This document shows positions 34,546 through 46,900 of a stretch of 64,000 bases of DNA, one piece after another. The notes beneath the pieces are model-generated. The model did no database searches and was not told the DNA's origin. It saw only the letters and a program-made list of their open reading frames with translations. Each line of letters starts with the position of its first letter. Positions within the stretch are counted from its first letter, which is position 1. The position numbers and the translations under genes are program-made. The DNA comes from Rhodosorus marinus (Eukaryota > Rhodophyta > Stylonematophyceae > Stylonematales > Stylonemataceae). The DNA is taken from the NCBI GenBank assembly GCA_029953675.1, contig JAMWBK010000009.1, positions 1,302,001-1,366,000 on the forward strand, given 5' to 3'.

Positions 34546-37500
34546 GCTGTCAGCTAGATCAGGCAAAGCAAAGCTTTTTTCTTCAAAGCATACGCAAAAG
34601 TTCACGAACAAACCTCTCTCACAAAGCCCAGCCTTGGAACTCTCATACCATAATCAAAGTCTCCATCTCAGTCTTCCCCCCCCCACACAACGGTAGCTCG
34701 GACAAACCGAACAAAAGATCTTTCTACAATGATCCTAATTGTTTCCCCCAGCGGCCCGCTTGATTCCTCCAACTTAGGACCAAATTTCTGAGGACATTCC
34801 TCTCACCAAGACCCTTTGAAACTCAGCCCCAGACCAGGTCTTCCGCAACCAATCCACAGGTTTTCGCCTTCTTTCAAGCACAAAAAAAAAAAAAGCTCAG
34901 CAAAACCTCTTTCACTTATACCAAGGACGCACCGTCGTTTTCCTTTCGAAAATTCCCGGACAATCTCCGTCTTACAAACGTTCACCCCTTAACAACCTTT
35001 GGAACTTAGAGAAAAACCACAGCTCCCACTCTCTTCAAGCACCAAAAAAACAGCATCGATGCAAACCAAAAACCAGAACCAAAAAAAAAACACGAGCGAA
35101 AATATAAGCTGTTCCAATTCAACTAGAACCACTTGGAACGTAACTCTCACACTCCTCCCAACATCGAATCTCCCGTTGAACTAACAAAAACTATTCAGAC
35201 CAAAACCATCCAGAACAGATTTTTTCTTCTTGACCAAACCAGCCCACCCCCAAAGACTATTTCTCCAAAAAGGTCTATCCTTTGATTTCAACACCGCTTC
35301 CGTACATAGACAATCCTTTCCTCAATCAAACGACATGGATCCCCGATCTTCACCTCTCACGCAGACATACCATCTTCTTCCCCGCCCCTGAGGAAGAGCT
35401 GACAGATTATCCTTCCTCAACAAGAAATCCTACAAATAGAAAATATTTCTTAATTAGGTTTAAATTTGTCTCATATTAAGTTCATATTCTCTATATTATT
35501 CTAATTGCTATATACTATGCTCGTATTGTATTTAATTATGTCGAATCGTCTTTCCTATTTAGAATTGACTAACTCAGTCATTATTAACTTACGTTAATTA
35601 AGGTGAGTTTCTTATATTTTGATCCATTGTTTCTAGAAAATATGAATTAAGTAGTTTTTACTTGCTTTGATACTATATATGTGATATTTAGTAGATATCC
35701 TGCTCAAAGGGTGTTATATATTTTTTCTATTTTTTTGAGTTGCTGATGTTGTTCAGGGTTGGTCCACTTAGGGACGAGGAATTGATGGAGCTAGAGTCCA
35801 GCTGGACGTCAGCGTCGAGAACGAGGACTGGCCGGAGGATGAGCCAGTGACCCTGCATGTGGCAGCTCTGAGGAAGGGAGACACCCTTTATGAAGTGGAG
35901 TAATCGTCCAATCTGAAGGAAGCACTTGACACTCGCTGTCGGAGGAATGGAGAGCGGCGATCGACCAGGATCAGTATCATCATAGGTTTACTCCGAGCCT
36001 ATCTACCCTTAGGAGGGTAGAGGGAGACGACTCTCGTTGAACAGCAAAGCCGCTTTAGGCCACCAGGGCATCAGAGACAACTCGGTAAGGAGGCTGTCAG
36101 GAGGGCTGGCGACATTTCGAAAAACAAGACGAAGCCACCAAGAAAAGCCACACTGTCCAAAACAACCAAAGCATTCCATGATTAACGGTACAAGCCGATA
36201 AGACAGCATCGATTACTCAAAGGTTCTATGAGTCATCGTAGCATTGAACCAGCGGCAGCGCCATGACGTTGCGCAGACGAGGGAGGATACAGTCCAGCCT
36301 GAGGACCTGGAATAGACAAGTCAAGATACTCACTCCTGCGAGCAGCCAGATCAGTGACCACCAAATCCGCCGCAAGCTGGACATCGGTGTCTCATTAGCA
36401 GCATCAAGCCCCCGAGCAACAAGGCAAAGGGACCTCGTAATGCCTCGCACCCCTGGTTCTCTGCCCTCCGCGGTCTTCGCAGCGCTACTTGCACTGGATA
36501 ACCGAGTTTCTGCGTGCAGTCAAAACCTGTATGGCGTTGACAACGCCATCCCTTTGCGGTTTTTTCGACACCAGAGTTCTCACATCTAATTTGAACATCG
36601 AACTGTTCGAATGTGCATATGGAATATTTCCTTGGCGGCTATGATAATGGTTGGCTTGTTATCGTCCTGGACTCCACTGAAAACGTTCCCTGACACCTTT
36701 CGGATTGACAGACACAAGATTTAATTCTGAAAACTTGAGGCAGTAGACCCAATGCAACTTTCAGCTCCAGTCCCGCGGCCGTGTCTGCGATAACTACCCC
36801 CTTGTGTGTCGCAACTTCTGCGTCTCCATTTGCGAAACGAACGGAATTGGCGTCGCCTGCCTCCTCGAGACTACACAGTACTCTTCTCGGTTTACCAAAT
36901 GATGAGACGCTCCCAAGAAAACTCATCATCAGCGTTCGCTGGGACTCTCCCGACGGCCGCGTTGGAACGTGTCGTAGCTGTATCGTTACCTCCGGGCTTC
37001 TTGCAATGCAGACAGGTCTTGTCCCTCTGACAGTCCCGGTAAATGGTCAACAGCTTCCGCACATCTGATCACGGCTATTGAGAATGTGACTGGGAAATGA
37101 CATTCATCAGCTGAAAAGAGACCAGAACATCTCATGAAGGATTGCGAGGAGCGGAAACCAAGCAAGAAAGGTGCGACGTAGCTAGGCACAGCACTCTCTT
37201 GGAATCGACGAAGTCGCAGAAGAACGGGCATGTCAGAAACGGCCCGCTTCTCCGACCTAACAACTGTTCCAGCGAATTTCGCTTGTTGATGACTCTCACA
37301 AGCGCTGAAGACGCTTCAGCAGAAGGTGAATACCTTGACGCTGCTTACCAGTGAAAAGATCCCTGCAATACAGAGGATCTGTTTGAAGACCGAAACATTC
37401 ACAATGATAGGGGTCAGCCTACTTCAAAATAAATAAGCGAGTTAACACTGCAATACTGACTATAGCCCTGTCTATGCAGCATTTCATTGATAATCGGCGC

Positions 37501-38035
37501 TGTTATCACGGAGCAACACCAAGAGCCTGATGACCCGGACAACTTTTAGCAACGTCCAGCAAGTCCTTTGTTGGTCACGAAGACACAACACGTCGCTACC
37601 CCCCAAAAAGCCAGGTTGGGACAAACGACCCTGGGAACCTAACAAGCCCCCATCTAAGAACAACAAAATATCCGAGTCAACCGCTTAGGCCAGCCACAAC
37701 CAAGGCAGCTCGGCAGCTCGGCAGCCCAACGCTTTCGTTGTCCGCGACGCAACATTCGCTGCCTCTCATCAAGTTTCGATAAGACACGTTCACCCCTGGC
37801 TTTCTAGAGTCCATATAGATTCGGTTTCAATACGACACGAAACAGTTTCTCAGTTATGATGGACTAGAAGTGCTGAAAGCATAGCTCTTCGACCCCCTTC
37901 GGTGATGAGCAAATTTGTTAAAAAGGGATGCTAGCCGCCTGAGGCGGCTCGAGGAAAGAGAGTTAGGTTTAGAGGAATGCTTTTCATCGCTACTAAATGT
38001 ATTTACATGAGAAATTAAGTTAAATCGGAGGAACC
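34546..38035. other. Intergenic 3.5 kb: long A/C-rich ADA2 leader and eroded repeat-like sequence
   Basis: 34560-35450 is extremely A/C-rich on the plus strand (51 of 60 bases in 35041-35100), with a C-run near 34677 and A-runs near 34880 and 35080. 35450-35750 is AT-rich. 35765-35902 has a plus-strand open stretch reading like a protein C-terminus (LDVSVENEDWPEDEPVTLHV, then a stop) with no identified start. 36640-37040 on the minus strand looks like eroded retroelement sequence and is listed separately. 37400-38035 shows nothing recognisable; the RBM42 start here lacks the G/T-rich leader. Confidence 0.5.
36720..37040 (-). mobile_element. Possible remnant of a Copia-type retrotransposon (gag knuckle and protease regions)
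   Basis: On the minus strand, 37020-36990 encodes a zinc-knuckle-like stretch (KTCLHCKKPGG), in which the His and last Cys of a CCHC box are lost. About 150 bases downstream, in another frame, is VRFANGDAEVATHKGVVIADTA followed by GLELKVALGLLPQVF, which resembles the segment after the protease active site in Copia polyproteins (F-A-N-G-D then the L-x-V-x-L strand). The frames are broken by shifts and stops. No LTRs, integrase or reverse transcriptase are visible. The order of the two segments fits Copia, but the match is short. Confidence 0.35.
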
Positions 38036-38961
38036 ATGGCTGATGAAGAGATTGATGAAGAACTTTTAGCCCTTGAGGCGGAGCTGAAAGGATTGGAGCA
38101 GAATTCTGGAGTGATTGAGAGCGCTCCAAAGCCCGTCGAGCAGATTGTGGTTGCGGCGAAGCCGGCCGTGCCTTTGAGGGCTCCCATTCAGCCGGAATGG
38201 CAGCAAGAGCTGTACGAGCGGGATTATCAGAGGATGCAGATGATGAAGGAATCTCGCGATGGAGATGAACAGAGGGGGGTGAACGCGGATGGAGCTGACG
38301 GGAATGCTGGTCGTGCAGCAGAGGCACCCACACCTGTCCACCAAGCACCGGCTCATGCAGTAGAACCTCACGATTTCCAGGTATGCATTATAGTAAGTAT
38401 CTTTGTGCGCTGTGTTGAGTTTGAGCTGATCCCGTGCTCGCCCCAATCTTCCTCCACTTTAGGGTCCGATGATGCCTCCAACGCGGAAGAAAATTCTTCG
38501 TACTGCAGCGGGAGAGGTGTGGGAAGATCCTACTCTGGAGGCTTGGCCGGAAAACGATCATCGGATCTTTGTCGGAGACCTCGCAGGGGACGCGACGGAT
38601 GAGGTTCTCACAGCGGCTTTTCAAAAGTTCGACAGCTTCCAAATGGCGAGGGTTGTTAAGGACAAGCGTACTCGCAAGTGCCGAGGGTAAGGATTCAAGC
38701 CACTGATCACTACCGTGGGTTATGGAGAGTTTTCCGATACATGCGTCACCGCTAAGACCGGAATTGCTTCGAACCTTCAGGTTTGGTTTTGTGTCGTTCG
38801 CAAGCGCGGAGGATATGGTAAAGGCCATGAAAGAGATGAACGGAAAGTACGTAGGCAATAGACCCGTCAAGTTGCGAAAGTCAAACTGGAATGAGCGAAC
38901 GCTCACGAGGGACAAGAAGAAAGAGGTCCGAATCTTCAAGAAGCTAATATCGAAGAAGTAG
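38036..38961 (+). CDS. RBM42: RNA-binding protein RBM42
   Basis: Single-RRM protein associated with the spliceosome and hnRNP K in other eukaryotes. The ATG at 38036 gives the acidic N-terminus MADEEIDEELLALEAELKGLEQ; the first exon ends VEPHDFQ at a GTATGC donor. Exon 2 (from about 38463) reads GPMMPPTRKKILRTAAGEVWEDPTLEAWPENDHRIFVGDLAGDATDEVLTAAF, where the R-x-A-G-E-x-W-x-D segment and the RNP2 strand IFVGDL are typical of the family. The intron at the RG codon joins to FGFVSFASAEDMVKAMKEMNGKYVGNRPVKLRKSNW, containing RNP1 (KCRGFGFVSF). It ends KLISKK-stop at 38961. Three exons. The RRM is complete, and the KYVGNRP...KSNW tail after it is diagnostic of RBM42. Confidence 0.94.
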
Positions 38962-39366
38962 CCTCCGTATTCCATTCGCTCTCAGACCGGGGGGAGTTGC
39001 TAACATTCAATTGCGTTGTCAAATACTAACATTTTGAGCTGAAGCTGAACAATAGAAAAGAAAGTCCCATCGAAGGATATTCGAGTGGATGGGTTGTACC
39101 TTCGGTATCTCCTTGCATCCGAACACTTCTGCGAACGGAATCACCGAGCTCGACATTCTCAACTCCTGAAGTCCATTGCCCCACGCTAGCCAAGTGCATC
39201 ATTCGATGTTTCCCAGCTGCAGCGCCTATCGTACTGGGTGCTCCGAAACCACTATTCCGCAGCAACAGAGCATGTTTTTTGTGTTCCCAACCACGACCAC
39301 CGGGCCTTGTTCACCGCATCATGAGCACTCTTCCGATTGCACTAATCCCTGCTTGTGCGGAAAACG

Positions 39367-39922
39367 AAAATCAAGCGATCAGTGCTTTGCAGAGTGCTGA
39401 CAGAGGATTCTCAGCTAACGTTCTGTCGGGAACATCGACACAAACATTTCAAGCTCGCATCCTCCACATAAACTGATTGTGGAGATTCGTTTTTCCACGT
39501 GCACCTTTTGAGAGCTAATGCTTCGACACAAGAGACTTTGTCAGCCTCTGACGAGAAAAGCTCTTTTTTCGTGGAACACTAATTTTGAGTAAACTTTGAC
39601 TGCACGGACCGATAACGATAACGGTGATGATGATGATGATGATGATCAAATACACGAAATCAAGCCGTCAGTGCCATGCAGAATGCTGACAGAGGATTCT
39701 CAACTAATTTCAACTGTTCTGTGGGCATATCGACACGACATTTTAAGTTCGCATCCTCCACATAAACTGATTGCGGGCGTTCGTTTTTCCATGTGCGCCA
39801 CCTTTTGAGAGTAAATTGCTTCAACGCAAGACCCTTTGTAAGCTTCTGAAAGACAAAAGCTTTTTTTTCGTGGAGCACTAATTTTGAGTCAAATTTTGGC
39901 AGCACGGATCGATAATGGCAAT
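39367..39922. repeat. Diverged direct tandem duplication, unit about 290-300 bp
   Basis: The segment from about 39371 to 39622 is repeated from about 39660 to 39922. Shared landmarks in the same order: tgctgacagaggattctca, cgcatcctccacataaact, and cactaattttgagt. Copies differ by many substitutions and small indels, so the duplication is old. Neither copy has a coding frame conserved across both. Confidence 0.85.
39625..39645 (+). repeat. TGA trinucleotide run
   Basis: Seven perfect TGA units, located between the two copies of the ~290-bp duplication. Confidence 0.9.
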
Positions 39923-42463
39923 CGCGCTTCGAGTTTTTTTTTGGTCCCGGATTCAACGCCGGGTTTCAACGAGCAAGGTATGGACAACGGCGTTCTCTAA
40001 ACGGGCAGAAATCGATAAGTTTGTTGCGCACTAGCAATTCCCACTTGGAAAATCGGTTCATCTTTACTTCAAACTAAACAGCGGAAAATATATCTAGTTA
40101 CACCCATTCTGGCCCTTTCTTGACCTCTTCAGCCGTTCGGTACCCTTTTTATTGACTTCGGACTGTTCACGACCTCTCTTAGTCCCTTCAAGGATCGTAG
40201 TTCCACGTTCCCTCGCTGAGAGTGCCTTTGAACGGTCTTCACTTCCCACAACCCGGTGAGAAGGTGGATTCCCACTTTGCGGATTCGCAGCAAGTTTGTT
40301 TGATTTCGTGCACGGTTGTCAGCCGTGCCCATGGATGCAAACCTCGAAGTCTGAGACGGAACACGAATAGGGGTTCAGGGGGATAAAAAAAACGAACAGG
40401 TCGTCAAAGACGATTTCTGCATTCTCACCCAGCGCGATCTCGCCGTAACGCGTTTGAAGATTTTCCAGGCTGCTAACATGAAACCCTTCCCTTCCCAAAG
40501 TGCGGTACCCACTGAACGTCAATGCAACTATTCAGTCCGACGAAATCGTAAATTTCCCCTATTACTTAATTTTCTGATGCACCCGTGACCTGTGATTGGC
40601 TGGTAGATGTCCCATACCAACAAAATATTAAGAAGAACGATATCGTTGCAAGAAATCGCACTATGCAAAGAAAAATTGTTACTAATAGATTTCCTTTTAA
40701 TTTAATGATGAAACCCTACCCCCGATTTCGGATCAATCCTATCGGGTTTGGTTTTTCAAGAATTTTCATACAGAAATCCAGGAAAAAAATGCTTATCAAT
40801 GTCACTCATATTACACGATATTTGCGTACCATGACGAATTATTTGAGTTTGTTTTGCTAAACTGTTTGTGTTTCCAAGATTAAAATTGAAAACAAGACGG
40901 AAATCCTCACTTCAAGGGGCATAGTGGATAGGGCTTGTTGCTGCTTTGATGTATAGTGACGAGCTTTTTCCTCCTTTTTTTGAGAGAAGTAGTGAAGAGG
41001 GCTATGTACGAGTCGGTGACTAGCAGAGTACTGCCAGAGGGTTCTCAACTGAAAAAAAAATTCAACCGTCGCGTATATGCGCAGGCCGTTTATCCTAACA
41101 GACTGATGTTCTTCCCCATGAGGAGGAGGGCATCAACTAGGACAAATATAGGAGCTGTTCGTTCTGGCGGCAATTAACATGAGCAGTGAGCATCCGAAGG
41201 CGAGGGGAAAGCGGACGATTGAGAGAAGCATATTACAGAGGCGCCTGACACGAACGAGTAACCCATCTACCTCGGAAGCATCGTGGAGGAGACGGAACTT
41301 CACGTACTTCTGCAGCTATTGCGATCCTGGCTCTCGGACACGTTCTTGGACAAATGCGATCTGAGGATCCACTGTGCAATTTACCCGGGGATAGCTCTGA
41401 AGCCTAGAGGAGTGATCCTTGCTGGGCCATCTTAAGTCAAGCGTTTGAGGTTGGAATTCTTGGGTCGCGAGTACATAGCATTGTCGGTATGTCTACTCAA
41501 ATAAATAATTTAAATGTTGTTTTAGATGCTTGTCAATTGCCCGCAATCCGGCCAGTGGCATGCGCAAGGACCACCATGCTGAAGACTGGTTGAAACAGTT
41601 CAGCTCCTTCCTCCCTGCTTTTTCAGTGATTTCCATGACTGTTTGCTTCTAGAAAAAGTTGGTGATCCTAAAAAGCATGCTGTTTAGCCCAACGGCTGCG
41701 TCCCACCGTGGGTTCTCCGCGCACCAAACCCTACGTCTAAGCGCATTCGCAAGCAGCTCAACCCCCCTCCAAAACTTCCTACGATTGAACACCTCGTATG
41801 GAATATGATTTTTAACTACCCCAAATTCCTGTGTCGAACCATCTCTGTTACCCAGCTCTGTTACCCAGCTCCAGTTCTACCGTCACATCCCTTCGTTGGA
41901 AGTTATTTAAACCAGCTACTTTGATGCGAACTCGGAACAAAGTTGCAAATTAATCTATGAAAAGTCGCTTCGTTATGGTTACATGCAACGTGGACAACCA
42001 TCTCCTAGACCATGAATCCAGCTCAGGTCTTGAAACTCAGCCTCCAGCCTACAACTCCAAAGCCTCCATCCCTCATACGCCGCTGAGCGGATCGAGAGCG
42101 ACACAAATGTAAAAAAAGGGCAGTCAATTTATTCGAGGAGTTTAAAGACTATTGGCAAAAAGTGATTTGTTATAAATAATAATGATTTATTTCAGTATTT
42201 CATATACCTGGATGTGAGCGTTCAAATGTCAGAAAGGGGAAAAGGGGAAATGTTGAGTAGCTTAGTACACCTATTAGTATACTATGAAACATCCGAAGAA
42301 AAATTTCGCGCGGGTGGTGTCGTAAGGAATCCTCCATAATCGATCAGTGCATTAGAAACCGGTTTTTCAGAGCCTACATACCCTGAGAAGCAGGAAAGAA
42401 GACCCTGATCACTCGCTCCCCAACAATAAACCAGTGTTCGAACGCCGGTCGGCTAGTTCTACA

Positions 42464-43425
42464 AAACTTGTGGACTAGTCTTCTCCTAACCTAGGACGCC
42501 TGCCCGGGATCTGTAGTTTTCCAGTAAACCATCAGAGTTGAGTTAAAAGACATGCACCCATCTCTGTCAACGGAAACTTGGTAGAACACGTTGAAGATTT
42601 GATGATTGAGAATGGATTAAGTTCACGCACTTGTGGCTCCCCCTTCACTCTCCTCCGCACCTACTTGGGTCGTTTAGTTGTCAAGTAAACCAGAGTTGAG
42701 TCAAGGACATGAATCCATCTGTGTGGATGGAAATTTGGGTGAACTTTTTAAGGCTTTGACGACTGAGAATAGGTTAAGTTCACGCACTTGTTACTCGGCA
42801 TTCCGTCTCCTCGGGCACCTACCCGTTGTGAGTTTTCCAGCAAAACAATAGTCAAATACCAGTAAACATCAGTCGGTGTAGATGTACCTTTGGTAGATCA
42901 CTTTGGGGATTTGGTGATCGAGAACGGGTAAAGTTCGTGCACTTGTGACTCCCCCTTCCCTCTCCTACACACCCACTTGGGGACGTTTAGTTTTCAAGTA
43001 AACCAGAGTTGACTCAAGGAGGTCCACCCGCTGTGCAGATGGAATTTTACAGAACACTTCATGGATTTGATGATTGAGAACGGGCTGAAGCTCAAGCACT
43101 TGTGACTCCCCACTCCCTCTCCTACGACACATACCTGGGGTTGCTAGTTTTCTGGGACACCATAGTTGTTTCAAAAGACCTGGCATCCATCTGCGTAGAT
43201 GAACTTTGTTGGTAGGTAGAACACTTTTGGGGATTTGATGGTTGAGAATGGGTTAAGTTCACGCACTAGACTCCCCTTTCCTTCTCCTAGGACCCCCGAG
43301 GTCCTTAGTTGTCCAGTAAACCAGAGTTGAGTTTGAGGTATGGCATCCATCTATGTAGATGGACATTTCGTAGAACGTTTTGAGGATTGGAGATGATTGA
43401 GAATGGGATCTAAAAGAGGTTGAGC
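42464..43425. repeat. Minisatellite of about 158 bp, six copies plus a partial copy
   Basis: Copies start near 42521, 42681, 42837, 42994, 43152 and 43312, each at a version of cagtaaaccagagttgagt or its decayed form. Later landmarks in each unit are catccatctgtgtagatgg, ttgatgattgagaa, gttcacgcacttgtgactcc and a CTCTCCTA stretch. The spacing is 156-160 bases throughout. A partial unit precedes the first full copy from about 42464. The copies are diverged, with no frame open across the array. Confidence 0.9.
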
Positions 43426-43973
43426 TCTCTCTCTTGATAATAATTTCCTTGTTTGAGACGAAGGGGTGAACTGGGGACTGATCTCGAGGATTTAAGAATC
43501 CGGTCTGAAAAAGAAATCAATCCGTTTGAATCGATCTTTGCGTGAACATTTGTAGGCTTAACGAGTGAGAACTGAAAGAAGAGAGGCTGCAGGAAACCAG
43601 TTGAGGGTTCGGGTTCGACGGGTAAGTTGCTGCTTGTGTGGGGAGATTTTTGGGATTTGAGAGATGCTGCGATGCCGTTTGTGAGTGAGTGTTACGGGTT
43701 TATCCGTGATAGACGTTGGAATTTGTTTGTTACGATTGTGGGAGGAACAGTGCCTGTAAGTTTAGTCGCTGATAGAAGTGTGATGGATTCGGAGGAGATT
43801 GGGATGGGGGTTTTGCGGTTGTGAACCGCTTGAGTTCAAGTTCTCCAGAGACGTTTGAGGAGAGCGTTTGCGTTTTGGTGATTGATTGGGGTTGCTTTTC
43901 GCTGAAGTCAAGCGGGTACGATCCTTTGAATAATAAGCAGTTCACTGATACTGGCGTTTTGAAGTCCTCAACA

Positions 43974-46900
43974 ATGTCTGACGAAGCGACCAGTGGGATC
44001 GCGGCTGCGGTCTTTGGGCTCGTTGCTGTTTTAGCCGCGCAGCTCTTCTTATTGCCTGTTTTCTTGGGCGGCCTTGTGACGTTCCTGGTGAATAGACAGG
44101 CAAGAATTCGAGCACGTCTATCACGTGGCACTGGAGCAGATGTACCCTATTTCAGTGTTGGAGCGCTGCACATATTCCCACTAGCAGGCATGGTCACAGC
44201 GAAACGATTGGTTGTTGTCACTGCTGGGATGGCGATAACTATTGCCGACCTGAGAATTCAACTCATGTGGTGGAGGAACTTAGCAAAAAGGGTTCGTTCT
44301 CGGTTCAAACGCAAATCGGGCACGTCCCAACTGCACGCCATGCATCTTTCTGGATCACGAAAAGCCTTTCGTGTTTCTAAACCTTTTCTCTCCCCCTGAA
44401 AACAATCAGATTCGCTCAGCGGAGGAATTGGAGAATCGTACTGTAGAAAGCAAGATCGACTTAACTGCAGAGGTAGCGGAAAAGCCGGGTCAACGCTCGT
44501 TGGTTTATGTTGTCGTATCTGGAGCGACGGTTAGGATTGTAAACGGCCATTGGAGGTGTGATAGTCATTTCAGAATTCATTGACCGGTGAATCTCCGAGC
44601 CTGTCTTGATCGCTGAGCGCCATTCTTCCGGTTTGTGCTTATTGGATTCGGACTACTTAGATCTGATGGGACATTAAGCGAAAACCAATCCCTGTATACG
44701 AGGCTCAGCGTTAGTATGGCGAGGAGGATGGCGCATATGTCCGCACAAGCGTCAGGCTTCACCGAGAACACCAAAGAGCAAGATATAAGCCACTTCACTA
44801 GACTCTTGGAGCTGGTCGTTTTCGATTTCTATTTTGCCACTGTCATTTCATGTGACCCGTTTGTTCGTTTCTCCCTCATACGCAGACGAAAGTTGGAACT
44901 GTTTGTGTTTCCAATGCTGACTGTTAATTATCCGTTGAAAACACAACAGGAAACACCTCTTGTCAGGTTTTCTGCTGATTCCTGCAGGTCGACTCTCTCA
45001 CTTGAGTCTACCACGTATGAGGAGGACAAATATAGGATCGTGACCAGGTTGAAACTCAGAAACGTAGGCCTCAGGTGTGTGCCTTTAAGACAACCACAAA
45101 CTCAACGATCACAAAGCTAGGGTATGGGGTTTAGTTAAAACAAAGCGCCCTGTGCTTTTATTTTTTTTGGCGGGCATTCTCTAGCGTTCTTGAGAGGAAG
45201 AATTTTGCAGTTGTTGAAATGGACGACCACAAGGGAAATTGGGACTTTAGTAAACTTCCCGACGATCTGGCGAGGAAACGTGAGATGCGGACCCGGAAGA
45301 AGTGGCCGTTGAGGCTTCTCCTGAAATCTAGAAGTGCAGCCGTACAATACGAATACGAAGTTCCGGGGGAGCTGAATAGCTTCGAGGGGTAGGAGTCTCA
45401 ACCTCGTCCGCTCAGATGGGTTTTATTGCAATACTGCACTTTGAGGGCTCGACGTTGCTATTTTTGTCTTGCACGCTTGTACTGACTCTTCCTTGCGCAA
45501 TCTTCAGGTGCAACAACGCGACTTTTCCAGAGCATGGACTTTTCGTAAGACTTGAGGAGAGTCTTGCGGTGCTAGATACGGAGGCTCTTGCATTGACTGG
45601 TGAGACTATTCAGCGAATGGTACCGAGAACGTTCGTTTTTGCGGAGGTGAGGACTTTCATGGATCAACCGGATCAACCATCTCGCCTTTACACTACGTTG
45701 GAATAAATGGTCCATCTGGCATATGCTGAATCGGATCTGCTTCTACCTGGTGCTATCAGAGTGTTGATGACGTTTACGAGATTGGAGTCCACGACAAAAG
45801 AACTCACAGAGCCTTTACCTTCGAGTTGGAGATTCGGCAAGGAAGAGACGACATTGAACCGGGGGTAGAAGGAGTTTCCTTGATTGTTCCTTTCGTTCCA
45901 GGAACGTCATGGGAGGAGTCTGACTTAACACGGGTTAAGACGGGCGGAATACGTTCCAAGCTTCTCCTCGCTTCCAAAAACCCTCTCAGTCTGGTGGCTA
46001 CCTTCCCACTATTGGCGGATGAGAGCGGAATCTGTGCAACTCATGCAGTACTGCAAGGGGAAAACGTTGAGCTGCTGTCTAGGGGTATTGTGGACTCAGC
46101 AGTGGTAAACACTGAAAAGCTCAGAATCGTCGCGGATTCAACAAAAGGTGTTGCTTGGAATGGTACTCCTACCTAGCTGCAAAGAATTCTCTCTCTTGGC
46201 CACCGGCTGCTCTCCTTTCACAATCCTCATTTGCAACTCGAATCCTCTTCAGATCCCATTGACACAACTGTATCGGTTCAGTTCCAGAAAACAAGGGGAC
46301 TTTTCATGATGTGCCACGTCAGCATCTTAGCCGACATCGCGGCCGGCGGGATTAGTTCGAAAGACCCTGGTGACGCGCGATATTTCATCCCAGGATCTCT
46401 CAGTGTTACTCTGAATCACTCAGGCGGTTACGATATTGGGATGGGATGCAATTTTGAGAACATATGGAACGACCCCGAGTATCCTCGTCTACCAAAGCGT
46501 GAGTCGAGAATAAGCAAATCTGTTGGCAAGAGGACAAGTCATCTCACAACAGTCACATTTCTTTGCACAACGTCACGTCTTAGAAACCGATTGGACTTAT
46601 CAAATTGTCGGGCGCGATAAGCTCCGGTTTCATTTTAAGAGCTGTTCAGAGCGGTATTTTTCTCTGGTGACAACGTCGCGCTGGGAGCTTGACGTCCCGA
46701 GCTCTTCAGTTTACCTCAGAGGGCCTGTTCGGCATGCTTTTCTCAGGGATATAAGCTTGGATGAAAAAGTAAGCGGCCGGCTCAAATTCGCTGAAAGTCA
46801 TCCTTCTAAGTCGATACGAGGGTTGAACGCCCCTGCAGGTGATGGACTTTCCGGAACTTTTAAATCTCAGAGCTGTGACGCGTAGCCACAGCCAAAAGGT

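Larger units (their letters stand above)
38962..43973. other. Gene-poor 5-kb block with repeats
   Basis: No supportable gene between RBM42 and the BLTP1-like gene. It holds a diverged ~290-bp tandem duplication (39367-39922), a TGA trinucleotide run between the two copies and a six-copy minisatellite (about 42464-43425). 43560-43850 is G/T-rich and is probably the leader of the following gene, with a donor-like GGGTAAGT near 43620. A short open stretch at 41261-41436 is open in two frames and is not recognisable. Confidence 0.6.

Noticed and set aside
41261-41436. Short stretch open in two plus-strand frames
   Set aside because: Two frames are open at once, there is no start or splice partner and no motif; chance is the simpler explanation.
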